Shown one piece after another: positions 55,311-64,000 of a stretch of DNA of 64,000 bases. Within the stretch, counting starts at the first letter, position 1; the number at the start of each line of letters is the position of its first letter. The notes beneath the pieces were generated by a model that worked only from the letters and a program-made list of their open reading frames with translations, ran no database searches and was not told the origin of the DNA. The DNA is taken from positions 5,510,362 to 5,574,361 of the forward strand of contig SMSO01000025.1 in the NCBI GenBank assembly GCA_004764695.1, written 5' to 3'. Source of the stretch: Schizochytrium sp. TIO01. Its lineage: Eukaryota > Sar > Bigyra > Thraustochytrida > Thraustochytriidae. Both the position numbers and the translations under genes were made by a program.

Positions 55311-56330
55311 CTACTTGCGACGAGACGCACGAGAGTACTCCGTAAATTCATCGTCATCCCTCCTTGAGCCCGATAGAGATGGCTGGATGGAGAACTGCCC
55401 GGAAGGCGAGCGCTGCACTGAAAAACGATCTGACGAGTTTATCGTGCTCGAAGAACCCGAGTAAGTTACCACAGGTTGAGCGTATACAGATGTCGGCGAG
55501 CCCATGCTATCTCGTACGACAGTTGCTTCAGGGATGATAGCGGGGCGCAGTAGCAAAAGTACCAATCCACAAATGACGATTAAAACTTGTACAATACCCA
55601 CACCAATCGCACCATAGCCAAAGAAACGGATGTTCGCGAGAAGCCAGCCTGTGACCGCATCAAAAAAGTCCTCAGAAGATCCTCCTCCACAAGTGACGTC
55701 GTTTCCACTTTCGACGGTCCCGACCAGAACTTCTCCTTCATAGTGAATTTCTTCAAAGGCAGTGCATACACCGATATCTACGGCGTTAAACGAATCAGCA
55801 TTCACGCAGTCCTCCCCATCAGCGACGTTGCTGCAGAGCTGTGCCGGAGTGCAAACAGTCGTGTAGTTCACATAGCAATACTCAGTTTCCATGCAGCAAG
55901 TTTGGTAGGAATTATAAATGAAATTATTGATAGCAATCTCTGTTGACCCAGATAACTCGCTCGAGTCTGTAGTTTGCGTGGCCTTGATTACATTTAGGTA
56001 ATCGAGGAAAAGTACTGAAGCAGCAACCTCCACAGCAAGGATGGCCACTACAACAATCAGGTACGTCATGAGCACCCATTTCTTTCCTGTAAAGGCACCG
56101 TATACACCAAACATCGTAATGGCAAAGAGCAAAAAGCCAGCTACCATCACGCCGATGATTGGTCCAGGTGATACAACATTTTCAAACCGGTTGTCATATT
56201 CAATATACAGGTATGCTCCACCAGCGCACAGAAGCAACCCCAATACTGCGGATAACAGGTTAATGCCAATAAGAAACCCTCGGCCAATGCTCATAAACAG
56301 CGTCTCCTCCTCAGCAAGACTCATAGTCAT
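55311..56330 (-). CDS. Tetraspanin-like four-pass membrane protein
   Basis: 339 aa from ATG at 56330. Four hydrophobic helices lie at about residues 19-43, 57-80, 87-110 and 237-261. There is a short first loop and a large extracellular loop (111-236) with about ten cysteines, including a Cys-Cys pair (145-146, TCCMETEYC). This topology and the CC pair are the tetraspanin signature, although the usual CCG glycine is Met here. Tetraspanins organise membrane partners into microdomains; no enzymatic role is expected. The roughly 78-residue cytoplasmic tail is Ser-rich and contains two similar segments (FSVQRSPSG, FSIQPSLSG) that may be phosphorylated. The gene is intact; the next gene downstream, also on minus, is the Crinkler-like one. 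Confidence 0.85.
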   Translation of the reverse strand: MTMSLAEEETLFMSIGRGFLIGINLLSAVLGLLLCAGGAYLYIEYDNRFENVVSPGPIIGVMVAGFLLFAITMFGVYGAFTGKKWVLMTYLIVVVAILAVEVAASVLFLDYLNVIKATQTTDSSELSGSTEIAINNFIYNSYQTCCMETEYCYVNYTTVCTPAQLCSNVADGEDCVNADSFNAVDIGVCTAFEEIHYEGEVLVGTVESGNDVTCGGGSSEDFFDAVTGWLLANIRFFGYGAIGVGIVQVLIVICGLVLLLLRPAIIPEATVVRDSMGSPTSVYAQPVVTYSGSSSTINSSDRFSVQRSPSGQFSIQPSLSGSRRDDDEFTEYSRASRRK

Positions 56331-58177
56331 GGCACTTGTGCTTGGGAGTATCTGGATGCTATAATTGAAGGTCTGTAGAGATTTCAGATCCCTTGTCTAC
56401 CTTTATTCTGCATACACTATAAAAGAAGATGCTAAGGCTGATTCCTGCTAGAATGCTCAATCTTCTGCAGGGAACAGTGGAAATAAGTTGCGCCTCACTG
56501 CTTCTTGGCTTCGCGACCACACCCGTACAAAGCCAAGGCCAAGGCCGAAACTCAAACAAAGCAAGTCTTTAATGCAGTTGGTTGGGACTGCCTAGAGAGT
56601 TTGAGCAATCAAGGCCTGTGAGTTAGCACAAAGCTATAAGTTACGGTCAAGCCGCTCCAACGATGAAAACCACACAGAAACTTCACGAAAAACAGAAGCC
56701 CAAAGGCCGTGCCTGACACAAGAATGGGTTTGGACGCACCTTGAGATGATGATTGAGTGCCTCTGTACTGGCGATTATATGCGATTGCAGGACACGTGCA
56801 AACACTCCGAAAGAGTGAATATAATCCTAAAATACACCCCTTTATCCATCTCCGCATACACACGTACTAGGATCCATCATGGAGCTGGTACAGGGTGTGT
56901 ACAAAGAGGGGCTTCGAAATAAGTTTATGCCTGCCACGCACGTGTCGAAAGAAAAGCCCTTTCCTAGGAGTAACCATGATGTTTGACACGTACCTACTTA
57001 CTATCGAAGGTACCTACAATACTTTTGGGAGGCGGTGATGCTGCGTCTCCTCGAGCAATTGACAATATAGTTAACAGTTTTGTTTCAGAAACCGTGAGTA
57101 TCTATGTCGAGAAACTCATCCTTCGCTTCTTTTAGTCACTTGCTTGAATGCACCCAAGCAACCAAGCGAGCAACCAAAAGTCTACATAGAGGTATTACTT
57201 TAATTATTTTCTTTTCCCGTGAAGTACCTACCATATAAGCAATAGTAAGTAATCCGATCAGAAGGAATGTATGTACCTGTGCTGAGCTTTTGCAGACATG
57301 AAGGTTACAGCTGCTATAGACCAGCTCGCCCATCGAGCCTAGTCAATTTCGAATAGCAGCTTCACTAAAGCTAGGTTCCAGGTACTGCGACTTCAAGAAG
57401 GTCTCAAACGAGCTTTGTTTCTAACTCCTGCTATATAACAGTAATAACACCAGCATCAATCAATTAAAATTGATGGCAGCGCAGAGAATAAATACCAATT
57501 CAGTGGAGTATCTTGTTGGTCAATACGTTAAATAGGAGTCTCTCCAACTCCATGAGCAACCTAGTACTACCTGCAGATTGTCTTGAATGAAATGTAGACA
57601 CAAGCAAAGTTGCACAGAGTTCTTCATAAAGGTCCAATTCACCCACCGAATAGACATATAATCTTGCTGGTGAAAGCTGGCCACATATGTATATTTAGAA
57701 AGGGATCAGGCTGCTGCTGACGATCGTCAGCAGGAGTTGAATATAGGTCCCACCCCATCATGCTCCTGAAGTCAGACGAGTCAATTCATCTGTCACATTA
57801 TTTTCGCCTTGGAACCTGAGAAAAAAGCTCAAGCGAAACCAAGGTTACAATAGGATGGCGAGGAATGACCTCTGGGTAATAATCAGCGCGTGGTGTCAAT
57901 ATCGATATTATGTGCCACATGATAATTATATGGGTTACTCATCAATTCATGCAAAAGGAATCTAGCGAAGTGTTCTAGTGGTAGTTCTGTGCTAGGGGTA
58001 AACTAGTAAGACTCTGGGTATTGTAATTCCAATTCTAAAGGACATCGTGAGTACTGCACAGCACTGCGCTGTGCTCTGCCGCCACTGGACCGAGGTAGAA
58101 CCTAAACTACAATTATTTGGTGGCAAAGCACTGGTGCTGAAGTCGGCCTGCATTGTGTGCACGAGGCGTGCGGAAAC
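56331..58177. other. Divergent intergenic region between the tetraspanin and PhyH-like genes
   Basis: About 1.85 kb that must hold both promoters. No frame above 84 codons is convincing. A perfect 20-bp palindrome lies at 57714-57733. No TATA box could be assigned with confidence. Confidence 0.55.
57714..57733. repeat. Perfect 20-bp palindrome upstream of the PhyH-like gene
   Basis: ctgctgacgatcgtcagcag equals its own reverse complement. It lies about 445 bp upstream of the PhyH-like ATG. It could be a binding site for a dimeric regulator, but there is no direct evidence. Confidence 0.5.
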
Positions 58178-59596
58178 ATGGCGAGCCAGATGCTGCTGTT
58201 AGCGCTATGCTTCTCTGTGGCGCTTAACGCGGTTCTGCTGGGGAGCAAACTTGGCTCTGCGGCACATAGCAGGGTTCAACAGGCGAGCGAAACACAAGAG
58301 GGATTCATGGACAGAATCACAAACAGGTTTCTCCTCGCGGACAATGAATTGAAATTGAACAAGACAGCAAAAGAAAAGTTCGAAAAGAGCCATGTCAGCA
58401 GACATCTTAGCGCAGATGATGTGTCAGAGGCAGGGTCGGTCTTCTTTTACGAGCAATTGGCGAAAATCGTGAGCAACGACAACGTTCTGCGGAGCTATGG
58501 ATCCATGGAAGCAAAGGAACGGCCCGTAGGCAAACCAGGTCTAGATCTTTTAAGTGTACGATTATCTGAGGAAGAGCTGGAAAGCAAGCAGCTCTCACAG
58601 GACACAATTGAAACCCTTATAGAGCGACTTGATAAACATGGTGTGTTTGTGCTGCCAGAAATTATCAACCAAGAGCTTTGTCGTCGCCTAGCAGAGCTTA
58701 CGCATCAGCAGATCCAGGACCCGGATGAAAACTTTGGCCTTATCAGTCGTGCAGAATGGCGCAAAGACCACCCACTCAAACTCCAAGGCGACGTCCTTAA
58801 TGCCATGCAAACAGTGCTTCAATTGCTTAAACCAGTACTTGAAGGGGCCCTTGGCCCACAGCCGCGACTTCGGGAGCTCTCTACACTGACAGCATACCCA
58901 GGCTCAGCGGCACAACAATTCCACCCGGACACCCTCATGAAACGTCCAGGCGAAAAAGTTACTAAACTTTTTTCTTCTTTCCTTTACCTTGATCACATCG
59001 GCATGGATCAGGCTGCGCTCGATGTCTTTCCTGGAACTCATCGGCATGCATATTTTTTAGGTACTAAAAACCAACTCTGGCTCGACAAGCATGCACCCTT
59101 TTTAAGAGTGGCAGTGCCCCAAGGATCTCTTGTCATGTACGACTCTCGAATTCGTCATCGAGGCTCTGCAAACCTTTCCCCTTTGGTTAGGCCTACTCTC
59201 TACTTTTCGGTGCAAGAAAACTCTAAAGAAGAGGCGGATGGTTCCACCTACTCGATTTATGACGATTATGAAGATTTGACTATCGATGATGTCTTGGCAA
59301 ATCGAATTCCAGAGTTACCCCGATTTTTCAATCTCGATGATCTCTGTTTTCGAAATATGAAGGCTAAGTGCCCTGGCCTTGATCATGAAGATCTATTCAA
59401 ATGCAGCGTCCTTGCTCCTGGACTAGTTGCACAGGAAGGTGATGCTTTTTGGCCGGAGGATATCTCCGGTTTCGATTTGCCAGATCGCTGTATTCTTATC
59501 AGTCGTATTGAAAAGCTCTCCAAAGCACATGTATTCCATCCTACTTTTAAGGCACAGGCATCGTGGGGTCCTCTTCCGAATAGGACCCAACCATGA
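58178..59596 (+). CDS. Phytanoyl-CoA dioxygenase (PhyH)-like Fe(II)/2-oxoglutarate oxygenase with N-terminal signal-anchor
   Basis: 472 aa from ATG at 58178 (gaaacATGg); an in-frame GTG seven codons earlier is not a credible start. Residues 4-22 (QMLLLALCFSVALNAVLLG) form a signal peptide or membrane anchor, so the enzyme probably faces the secretory lumen. The PhyH-type fold spans about 145-350. Metal ligands are visible as H249-x-D251 (QQFHPDTLM) and His327 (DSRIRHRGS). Arg338 (RPTLYFS) fits the 2-oxoglutarate carboxylate. The FPGTHRH turn at about 284-290 is typical of the family. The enzyme should hydroxylate or otherwise oxidise a substrate using O2 and 2-oxoglutarate; the substrate cannot be predicted. 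The C-terminal 120 residues contain four cysteines and match nothing I know. The gene converges with the ARM-repeat gene. Confidence 0.85.
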   Translation: MASQMLLLALCFSVALNAVLLGSKLGSAAHSRVQQASETQEGFMDRITNRFLLADNELKLNKTAKEKFEKSHVSRHLSADDVSEAGSVFFYEQLAKIVSNDNVLRSYGSMEAKERPVGKPGLDLLSVRLSEEELESKQLSQDTIETLIERLDKHGVFVLPEIINQELCRRLAELTHQQIQDPDENFGLISRAEWRKDHPLKLQGDVLNAMQTVLQLLKPVLEGALGPQPRLRELSTLTAYPGSAAQQFHPDTLMKRPGEKVTKLFSSFLYLDHIGMDQAALDVFPGTHRHAYFLGTKNQLWLDKHAPFLRVAVPQGSLVMYDSRIRHRGSANLSPLVRPTLYFSVQENSKEEADGSTYSIYDDYEDLTIDDVLANRIPELPRFFNLDDLCFRNMKAKCPGLDHEDLFKCSVLAPGLVAQEGDAFWPEDISGFDLPDRCILISRIEKLSKAHVFHPTFKAQASWGPLPNRTQP

Positions 59597-60030
59597 GAGA
59601 AAAGGTTGATTTTGAGAACCCAAGCTTTAGTCTGCCAAGCGAAACATTGTAAAAGAAAACTAAATGAGTATTGTACATCCAGCATGGGTGGAGTTTGCAC
59701 CTATCACCCTGCTAGTTTATGTTTAAGAAATAATTTTGTGAAGAGGAATGGGCATCAATAACTTTTCAAGCACGGCAACACTAATAAATGTTGTTCTTCG
59801 TAACTCTATTTACAATGTCGACTCCACTATCTGATTGTTAGAGGTAAATTGTAAAAGAAAGGTAGGTTGACATATATGCTGGCATAATAAAGATCTCATG
59901 ATTCGCGATGCAATTGCCTTTTCCTAAAATCTTTCTTTTATAATCTCATTCTTTTCAGTATGGACAGTGCAGATTTAGAAAAGGTCGCCGTATTTACCTT
60001 AGAGCAGTTCATTTGAAAAGCGATTTGCAT
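59597..60030. other. Convergent intergenic region
   Basis: 434 bp between the stop of the PhyH-like gene and the stop of the ARM-repeat gene. Both 3' untranslated regions and polyadenylation sites must lie here; AATAAA is visible on plus at about 59887 and AATAAT-like words are present. No gene. Confidence 0.6.
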
Positions 60031-62520
60031 TTAGAGCTCCTCACTGATGCGCACAAGAAGCGCACATTCGTAGGGACGCTTTGGGTGTCGCAAAATTTCA
60101 TCCTGAATAGAAGATCGAATCAACTGTGGAATCTCGACGTAGCCATAATCGTGCTCACATTGCTGGTCTGCAATGTGCATGGCCATGGCAAGCGCAGCCG
60201 AAGACACATTCATTGTACATACTGGGTTGCAATGAGCGTCGGATAGAAACTGAACAAGCGAGGGTGCAAGCTGAGGCAAAAGAAGAAAGCTGTTGTGATC
60301 CTCATCAAGTACACTATCTACAGCAACAAGAAGATCCTCTGCAGGCCAGTCAAGATGAAAAGAACTTCCATCACAGCGGCCCTCCAGACTTGCATGCACC
60401 AATTCCACTAGCGCGTCAATTGTGGGCTCTGACAGAGCCGGGGCATGAGAAAGACAGCTGAGCGTCAGCGCAGACGTAAGCTTTGCAAATCCAAGCCGCG
60501 GATCATCAGGTAGCGTCGACAAACGGTGTAGGCGAGTAATGAGTTTTCTATCCTGCAACATTTGTTCTGCGTGCGCTTCACAGTGAGCCATTTCATAGAG
60601 AATGAGCAGAGCATACCCTTCAGCAGAGTAGCCGCATGCTTTTGCACTATACCATGCGGAAGGAGGGCGCGAAGCTTTACGAATAAGGTATCCACATGAA
60701 TTTGCAATACGATAGGTCTTAAAGATTGAGGAACATGCAGGACGCGCCTTCATACGCGCAAGACGGTGCAGTAGAGCCATAGCCATCACTTGTCCATCAG
60801 ATGCTTGTGGATCGGGGTGAAGAGCTCCAGAGCGACACAAATTTACACAGATTTCGATCTGCCGCGGGGAGAGTAACAAAGCTGCATCATCAATAGGCAC
60901 GACTCCATGCGAACATCTTCTTGGGGCAAGCATGTTACTCAGTGTAGCCAGGGCGTGGAAACGAGCCTTGCCCGAGTCATGCTGAGCAAAAGATAGGCAC
61001 TTGCTCGGGCAGTCGCGAACAATTAAGGCTTCCCGGCCAACTGGCGATGCTGAGAGATTCTGCATAAGGCGGAGCGCTGCACAGCGACAACTGCTTGGGC
61101 TAGAATGGTCAGAACTGAGTACAGAGAGCGCCGCATCCGCAGCGCCGCAGTCAAGCAACTCAGCGACACAGTTCATGTCTCTCGACAGGTTAGACATGAT
61201 ACCAAGAGTGTGGTCAATAATCGCTGGTGTGGAGGCAGGGCTGACGATAATGTCCACAAACGTTTGACACACATGCGTGCGCTGGAAGGCAGTATGTGAA
61301 GAGTCATAGGCAGCAAGGTTCTGAAGTGTAATCAGTGCCCACCACTCGGCTGTGGACTTGGAAAGCTTTACGGAACACTTATCTTCGCTTGTGACCACTT
61401 TGTTCCAAAGGTCAACAGCAGCCCGTACGGTGACTGTAAAGTCCGTTTTAGCCAGCACGCCGCTGGCACTTGGGTTGGCGGTCATTTCTACAAGCAGCTT
61501 CCAGGGTACATTAGAGGAAGGGTTGCGAGAGAGATGCAGCTGACAGATGTCGAGCATTTCATGCTTCAGGAGACAGGTGGCGGCAGCCTCAGTTTCAGCA
61601 ATAAGCTGTAGGATGCTAAGAGCCTCAGCTCCAGTTGCTTTGTCAGCTTCTAGGCGGCTCAGTACCACGCAGAGCTCCATAACGCCAGATGTGATGTAAT
61701 GCTGCGCAGCTCGGGTTTGCCGCACAATATGATGAAGAATCTCAAGGGCCAAAAGCCTTGCATCTTGGACCTCGTCTTCACGAACAACTACCAGACATGT
61801 TCTTTCGATCGAATCATGCAGGCCCATAAGAGCGGCTTTGCCGGCATTGTATAGAGTTGTGCGCAAGACTTTGAGGGCTTCTTGACGTGTGATTTCGAGC
61901 CTAGTCGTGCCTAGTTCTGCCATGTTGGACACAATAAACTCCAGCACAAGGTTGATGCCGCCCTGGTCGACAACCTCATTGCACAGAGTCTCGTCCTGTG
62001 CCATGACATCAAGCACAGCAAGCACACTCGGGCGGTTTTTCGGCGCTACTTTAGTGCAGCGGGCGATCAATTTAGAGTCCAGGAGCGCTCCTTTAGCTCT
62101 TGAATCAGAGCCCTGCACCAGTGCCTTGGCAATTTGCCACGAAATATAATGTGCCGATGACTGTGTTCTTGTATTCTCGATCTCCAAGACCAGTACCTCG
62201 GCAAGACCTGCGTCGACGAGCTCTTTGACTTCCTCCTCGGAATCTCTCTGACACGCGGCCAGCACTGTTCTCAAGAAACTCAAGGCCGCAGGCGTCCCTG
62301 AGACTGCCACTTGGGCTACTTGAGACGGCAGCGAGGTCTTTTCCTCTTGTGGTTTCTGGTCCTGTGCCTGGACTTGTTCTATTTCTTTGATGCCTTCAAA
62401 AGGCTTCGACAGGGAGAACAGCGTCTCGATGTCCACGAGGCCGCCCTTGGGGAGGGGGCCGCAGGCGCCGCATGAGGAGCACTCCTCAGGGTCCGGCTGA
62501 AAGGAGCCTGCTTTGCACAT
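60031..62520 (-). CDS. Armadillo/HEAT-type helical repeat protein
   Basis: 829 aa from ATG at 62520 (ataATGt), intact and intronless. A Cys-rich start (Cys2, Cys14, Cys17, Cys20 in ECSSCGACG) might bind a metal. A linker rich in Glu, Gln and Lys follows to about residue 68. The remainder, about 70-800, is a series of paired amphipathic helices of armadillo type, for example WALITLQNLAAY (395-405), LGIMSNLSRDMNCVAELLDCG (439-459), CAALRLMQNLSASPVGREAL (480-499) and ALATLSNMLAP (524-534). Such proteins are binding scaffolds in transport, cytoskeleton or signalling. No catalytic motif or membrane segment is seen, so the specific role is unknown. It is transcribed toward the PhyH-like gene. Confidence 0.8.
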   Translation of the reverse strand: MCKAGSFQPDPEECSSCGACGPLPKGGLVDIETLFSLSKPFEGIKEIEQVQAQDQKPQEEKTSLPSQVAQVAVSGTPAALSFLRTVLAACQRDSEEEVKELVDAGLAEVLVLEIENTRTQSSAHYISWQIAKALVQGSDSRAKGALLDSKLIARCTKVAPKNRPSVLAVLDVMAQDETLCNEVVDQGGINLVLEFIVSNMAELGTTRLEITRQEALKVLRTTLYNAGKAALMGLHDSIERTCLVVVREDEVQDARLLALEILHHIVRQTRAAQHYITSGVMELCVVLSRLEADKATGAEALSILQLIAETEAAATCLLKHEMLDICQLHLSRNPSSNVPWKLLVEMTANPSASGVLAKTDFTVTVRAAVDLWNKVVTSEDKCSVKLSKSTAEWWALITLQNLAAYDSSHTAFQRTHVCQTFVDIIVSPASTPAIIDHTLGIMSNLSRDMNCVAELLDCGAADAALSVLSSDHSSPSSCRCAALRLMQNLSASPVGREALIVRDCPSKCLSFAQHDSGKARFHALATLSNMLAPRRCSHGVVPIDDAALLLSPRQIEICVNLCRSGALHPDPQASDGQVMAMALLHRLARMKARPACSSIFKTYRIANSCGYLIRKASRPPSAWYSAKACGYSAEGYALLILYEMAHCEAHAEQMLQDRKLITRLHRLSTLPDDPRLGFAKLTSALTLSCLSHAPALSEPTIDALVELVHASLEGRCDGSSFHLDWPAEDLLVAVDSVLDEDHNSFLLLPQLAPSLVQFLSDAHCNPVCTMNVSSAALAMAMHIADQQCEHDYGYVEIPQLIRSSIQDEILRHPKRPYECALLVRISEEL

Positions 62521-62573
62521 TATGCCGTCGCTTCTTGCTAGCTAGCCAGCTCGACCGTGGGGTTTGGGGTTTG

Positions 62574-62576
<3 letters not shown>

Positions 62577-62612
<36 letters not shown>
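62577..62612. repeat. (GCT)n trinucleotide repeat in the ARM-gene 5' region
   Basis: About twelve perfect units, 57-92 bp upstream of the ARM-repeat start codon; another (GCT)n run sits at about 63256-63275. Confidence 0.92.
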
Positions 62613-62613
<1 letters not shown>

Positions 62614-63477
62614 GAAGCCCTTTGCCTTCTCAAGGGAACTTTGGCTTCGAGGTCTCTTTCTGTGTTTAGGACTTGGGCAGAAATGGAATTGGAAACGACT
62701 TTTGTTGGAAACGTGTCACGCCCCTCTTACTATAAACGCTAGCCGCCCTTAGACAGGACCCCCAGCACCCGCCTGGGAAAGCCGCCTCGTAGAACCAGCT
62801 TCGTTCTGCAACAAGACCAACCCCGCAGAGCACATCGTCGCAAAAGCAAGCCGTCTTCTTCAGGCTGTGCGAAGCGACGTCGCTTTCTTACCAGCTAGCT
62901 TCGACGTTCTTGAGCTCCTCCCTCGCCTCTCAGGAAAGCGCTCGCAAGCGCATTCTATCGTCTCTTGAGCTCCGTTCTTCTTTGCTTTCACTCTTTTTAT
63001 TCTTTATCACAGCTCTCCTCATTAAATACAAAGAACCCTGGGCCGGCCCTACTGCTACCTTATGCACTAACATCACCCTTAGAGACTCTGCCTATGGGTC
63101 CTCCCCTTCCCTGTGTTTTCTTTCGTGCGTCCGCGGTTCTTTCCTTTTCCTTTTCCTTTTTCTTTTCCCTCTTTTCCCTCTCTTCGTTTCTGTTGAGTTG
63201 TTTCCCTCTTGGAGAGGAGAGGTTCTCTGCGCGTTCTTGGGGTTCTTCGGCCGCAGCGCTGCTGCTGCTGCTGCTTCTTCTCTCGTGGCGCACCGTTTCG
63301 GAGAAGAGCGCTGCGAGCTTTGTGCGGAAACGCCGCTTACTTTGAGCGCTTTCTGGCGGAGATGTGCTACTTCTTCGTTGTTTGCAGTGCTTTGCCTTTG
63401 ACTTTGCCTTTGCTGTAGATTTTGTGATATTTTTATTTTGTTTTATTTTATTTTATCTTTGAAATTGACTAAACTAA

Positions 63478-63510
63478 AAGGAGAAAGAAAGAAAGAAAGA
63501 AAGAAAGAAA
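63478..63510. repeat. (GAAA)n microsatellite
   Basis: About seven units. Confidence 0.9.
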
Positions 63511-63904
63511 AGTGCAGAAACTCCGTCCATCGCTCTTTTCAAAATGGCGGTCGCTGTAAAGATGGTTCTCGTTGAGAAGACCAAGATTTGGTTCCTGAGC
63601 TCTGCAGAGTTCCCGCGTGGCATGACCGACACATCGTGTGGGGCTCCACCACACTGGAGGCGGGAAGTCCCTCCTTCCTTGACGATGCCTGGCCGCGGCC
63701 TCCTTTTACCAGCTCGAGGCAAGCAGCTAGCTTCTTTGGAGCGACGAATGCAAGAATACCAAGGCTTTACTTCTTTCATCAAAAGCCTTTCAAGGCAGGT
63801 GTGTACCTTAGGCAGGCGCTACCCATCTCACTAGGACTGCCATCATCTTGAAGCCGGAAAAGACCGCCGAATTGCGCCGCTCGAAGAAAGAAAGAGAGAG
63901 AGAG

Positions 63905-64000
63905 AAACAATGCAAACAATGCAAACAATGCAAACAATGCAAACAATGCAAACAATGCAAACAATGCAAACAATGCAAACAATGCAAACAATGCAAACAA
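63905..64000. repeat. 9-bp (AAACAATGC)n minisatellite running off the right edge
   Basis: About ten and a half perfect copies of a 9-bp unit, still continuing at the window edge. Because 9 is divisible by 3, every frame stays open and gives false ORFs of Leu-His-Cys or Phe-Ala-Leu repeats. Confidence 0.97.

Larger units (their letters stand above)
62521..64000. other. Microsatellite-rich right end, upstream of the ARM-repeat gene
   Basis: The repeat-poor, gene-rich state ends here. The segment contains GCT, GAAA and 9-bp arrays, and pyrimidine-rich frames (such as 163 codons at 62910-63401) that run through Leu/Phe/Ser homopolymers and are not called. The first 200 bp should carry the ARM-gene promoter. 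Confidence 0.55.

Noticed and set aside
58157-58177. Upstream GTG start for the PhyH-like gene
   Set aside because: Non-ATG; the ATG at 58178 directly precedes a clean signal-anchor.

Overview
This looks like nuclear DNA of a unicellular eukaryote. The well-supported genes are single long open frames that start at ATG in a reasonable context. They encode eukaryotic families: a BTB/T1 plus pentapeptide-repeat protein, a PCO/ADO-type thiol dioxygenase, a tetraspanin, an armadillo-repeat protein, a phytanoyl-CoA-dioxygenase-like enzyme and a Crinkler-like nuclease-kinase protein. A tRNA gene with internal Pol III boxes is also present. The tetraspanin, the Crinkler-like protein and the intron-poor genes would fit a stramenopile such as a labyrinthulomycete, but this is a weak inference and other protist or algal lineages remain possible.

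Layout. Positions 1-1437 hold a minus-strand DDE-transposase-like gene that runs off the left edge. A palindromic repeat lies behind it, followed by a block with faint small-subunit-rRNA-like motifs. Positions 2.9-8.1 kb are a gene-free mosaic of microsatellites and GC-rich scraps. Positions 8.2-12.8 kb are AT-richer and have no long tandem repeats, but carry an inverted pair of a roughly 430-bp dispersed repeat. Positions 12.9-15.4 kb are mosaic again. The BTB/pentapeptide gene (15,458-16,831) is followed by a third copy of the dispersed repeat and a tRNA-Val with the unusual anticodon GAC. From about 19.85 to 50.2 kb lies a 30-kb desert dense in tri-, tetra- and longer-unit tandem repeats, with the GC-rich thiol dioxygenase (43,432-44,571) as the only convincing gene. 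From 50.2 to 62.5 kb the DNA returns to the repeat-poor state and is gene-dense: Crinkler-like (-), tetraspanin (-), PhyH-like (+) and ARM-repeat (-), the last two convergent. The right end returns to microsatellites.

The genes do not form an operon or obvious pathway. Themes are ubiquitin-adaptor-like scaffolding (BTB/pentapeptide), oxygen-dependent enzymes (PCO/ADO, PhyH), membrane organisation (tetraspanin) and mobile or effector-like elements (transposase, Crinkler-like). The most notable points are the two-state architecture, the nuclease-kinase fusion with a same-frame upstream ORF, the tRNA-Val(GAC) and the palindromic sequence behind the transposase.
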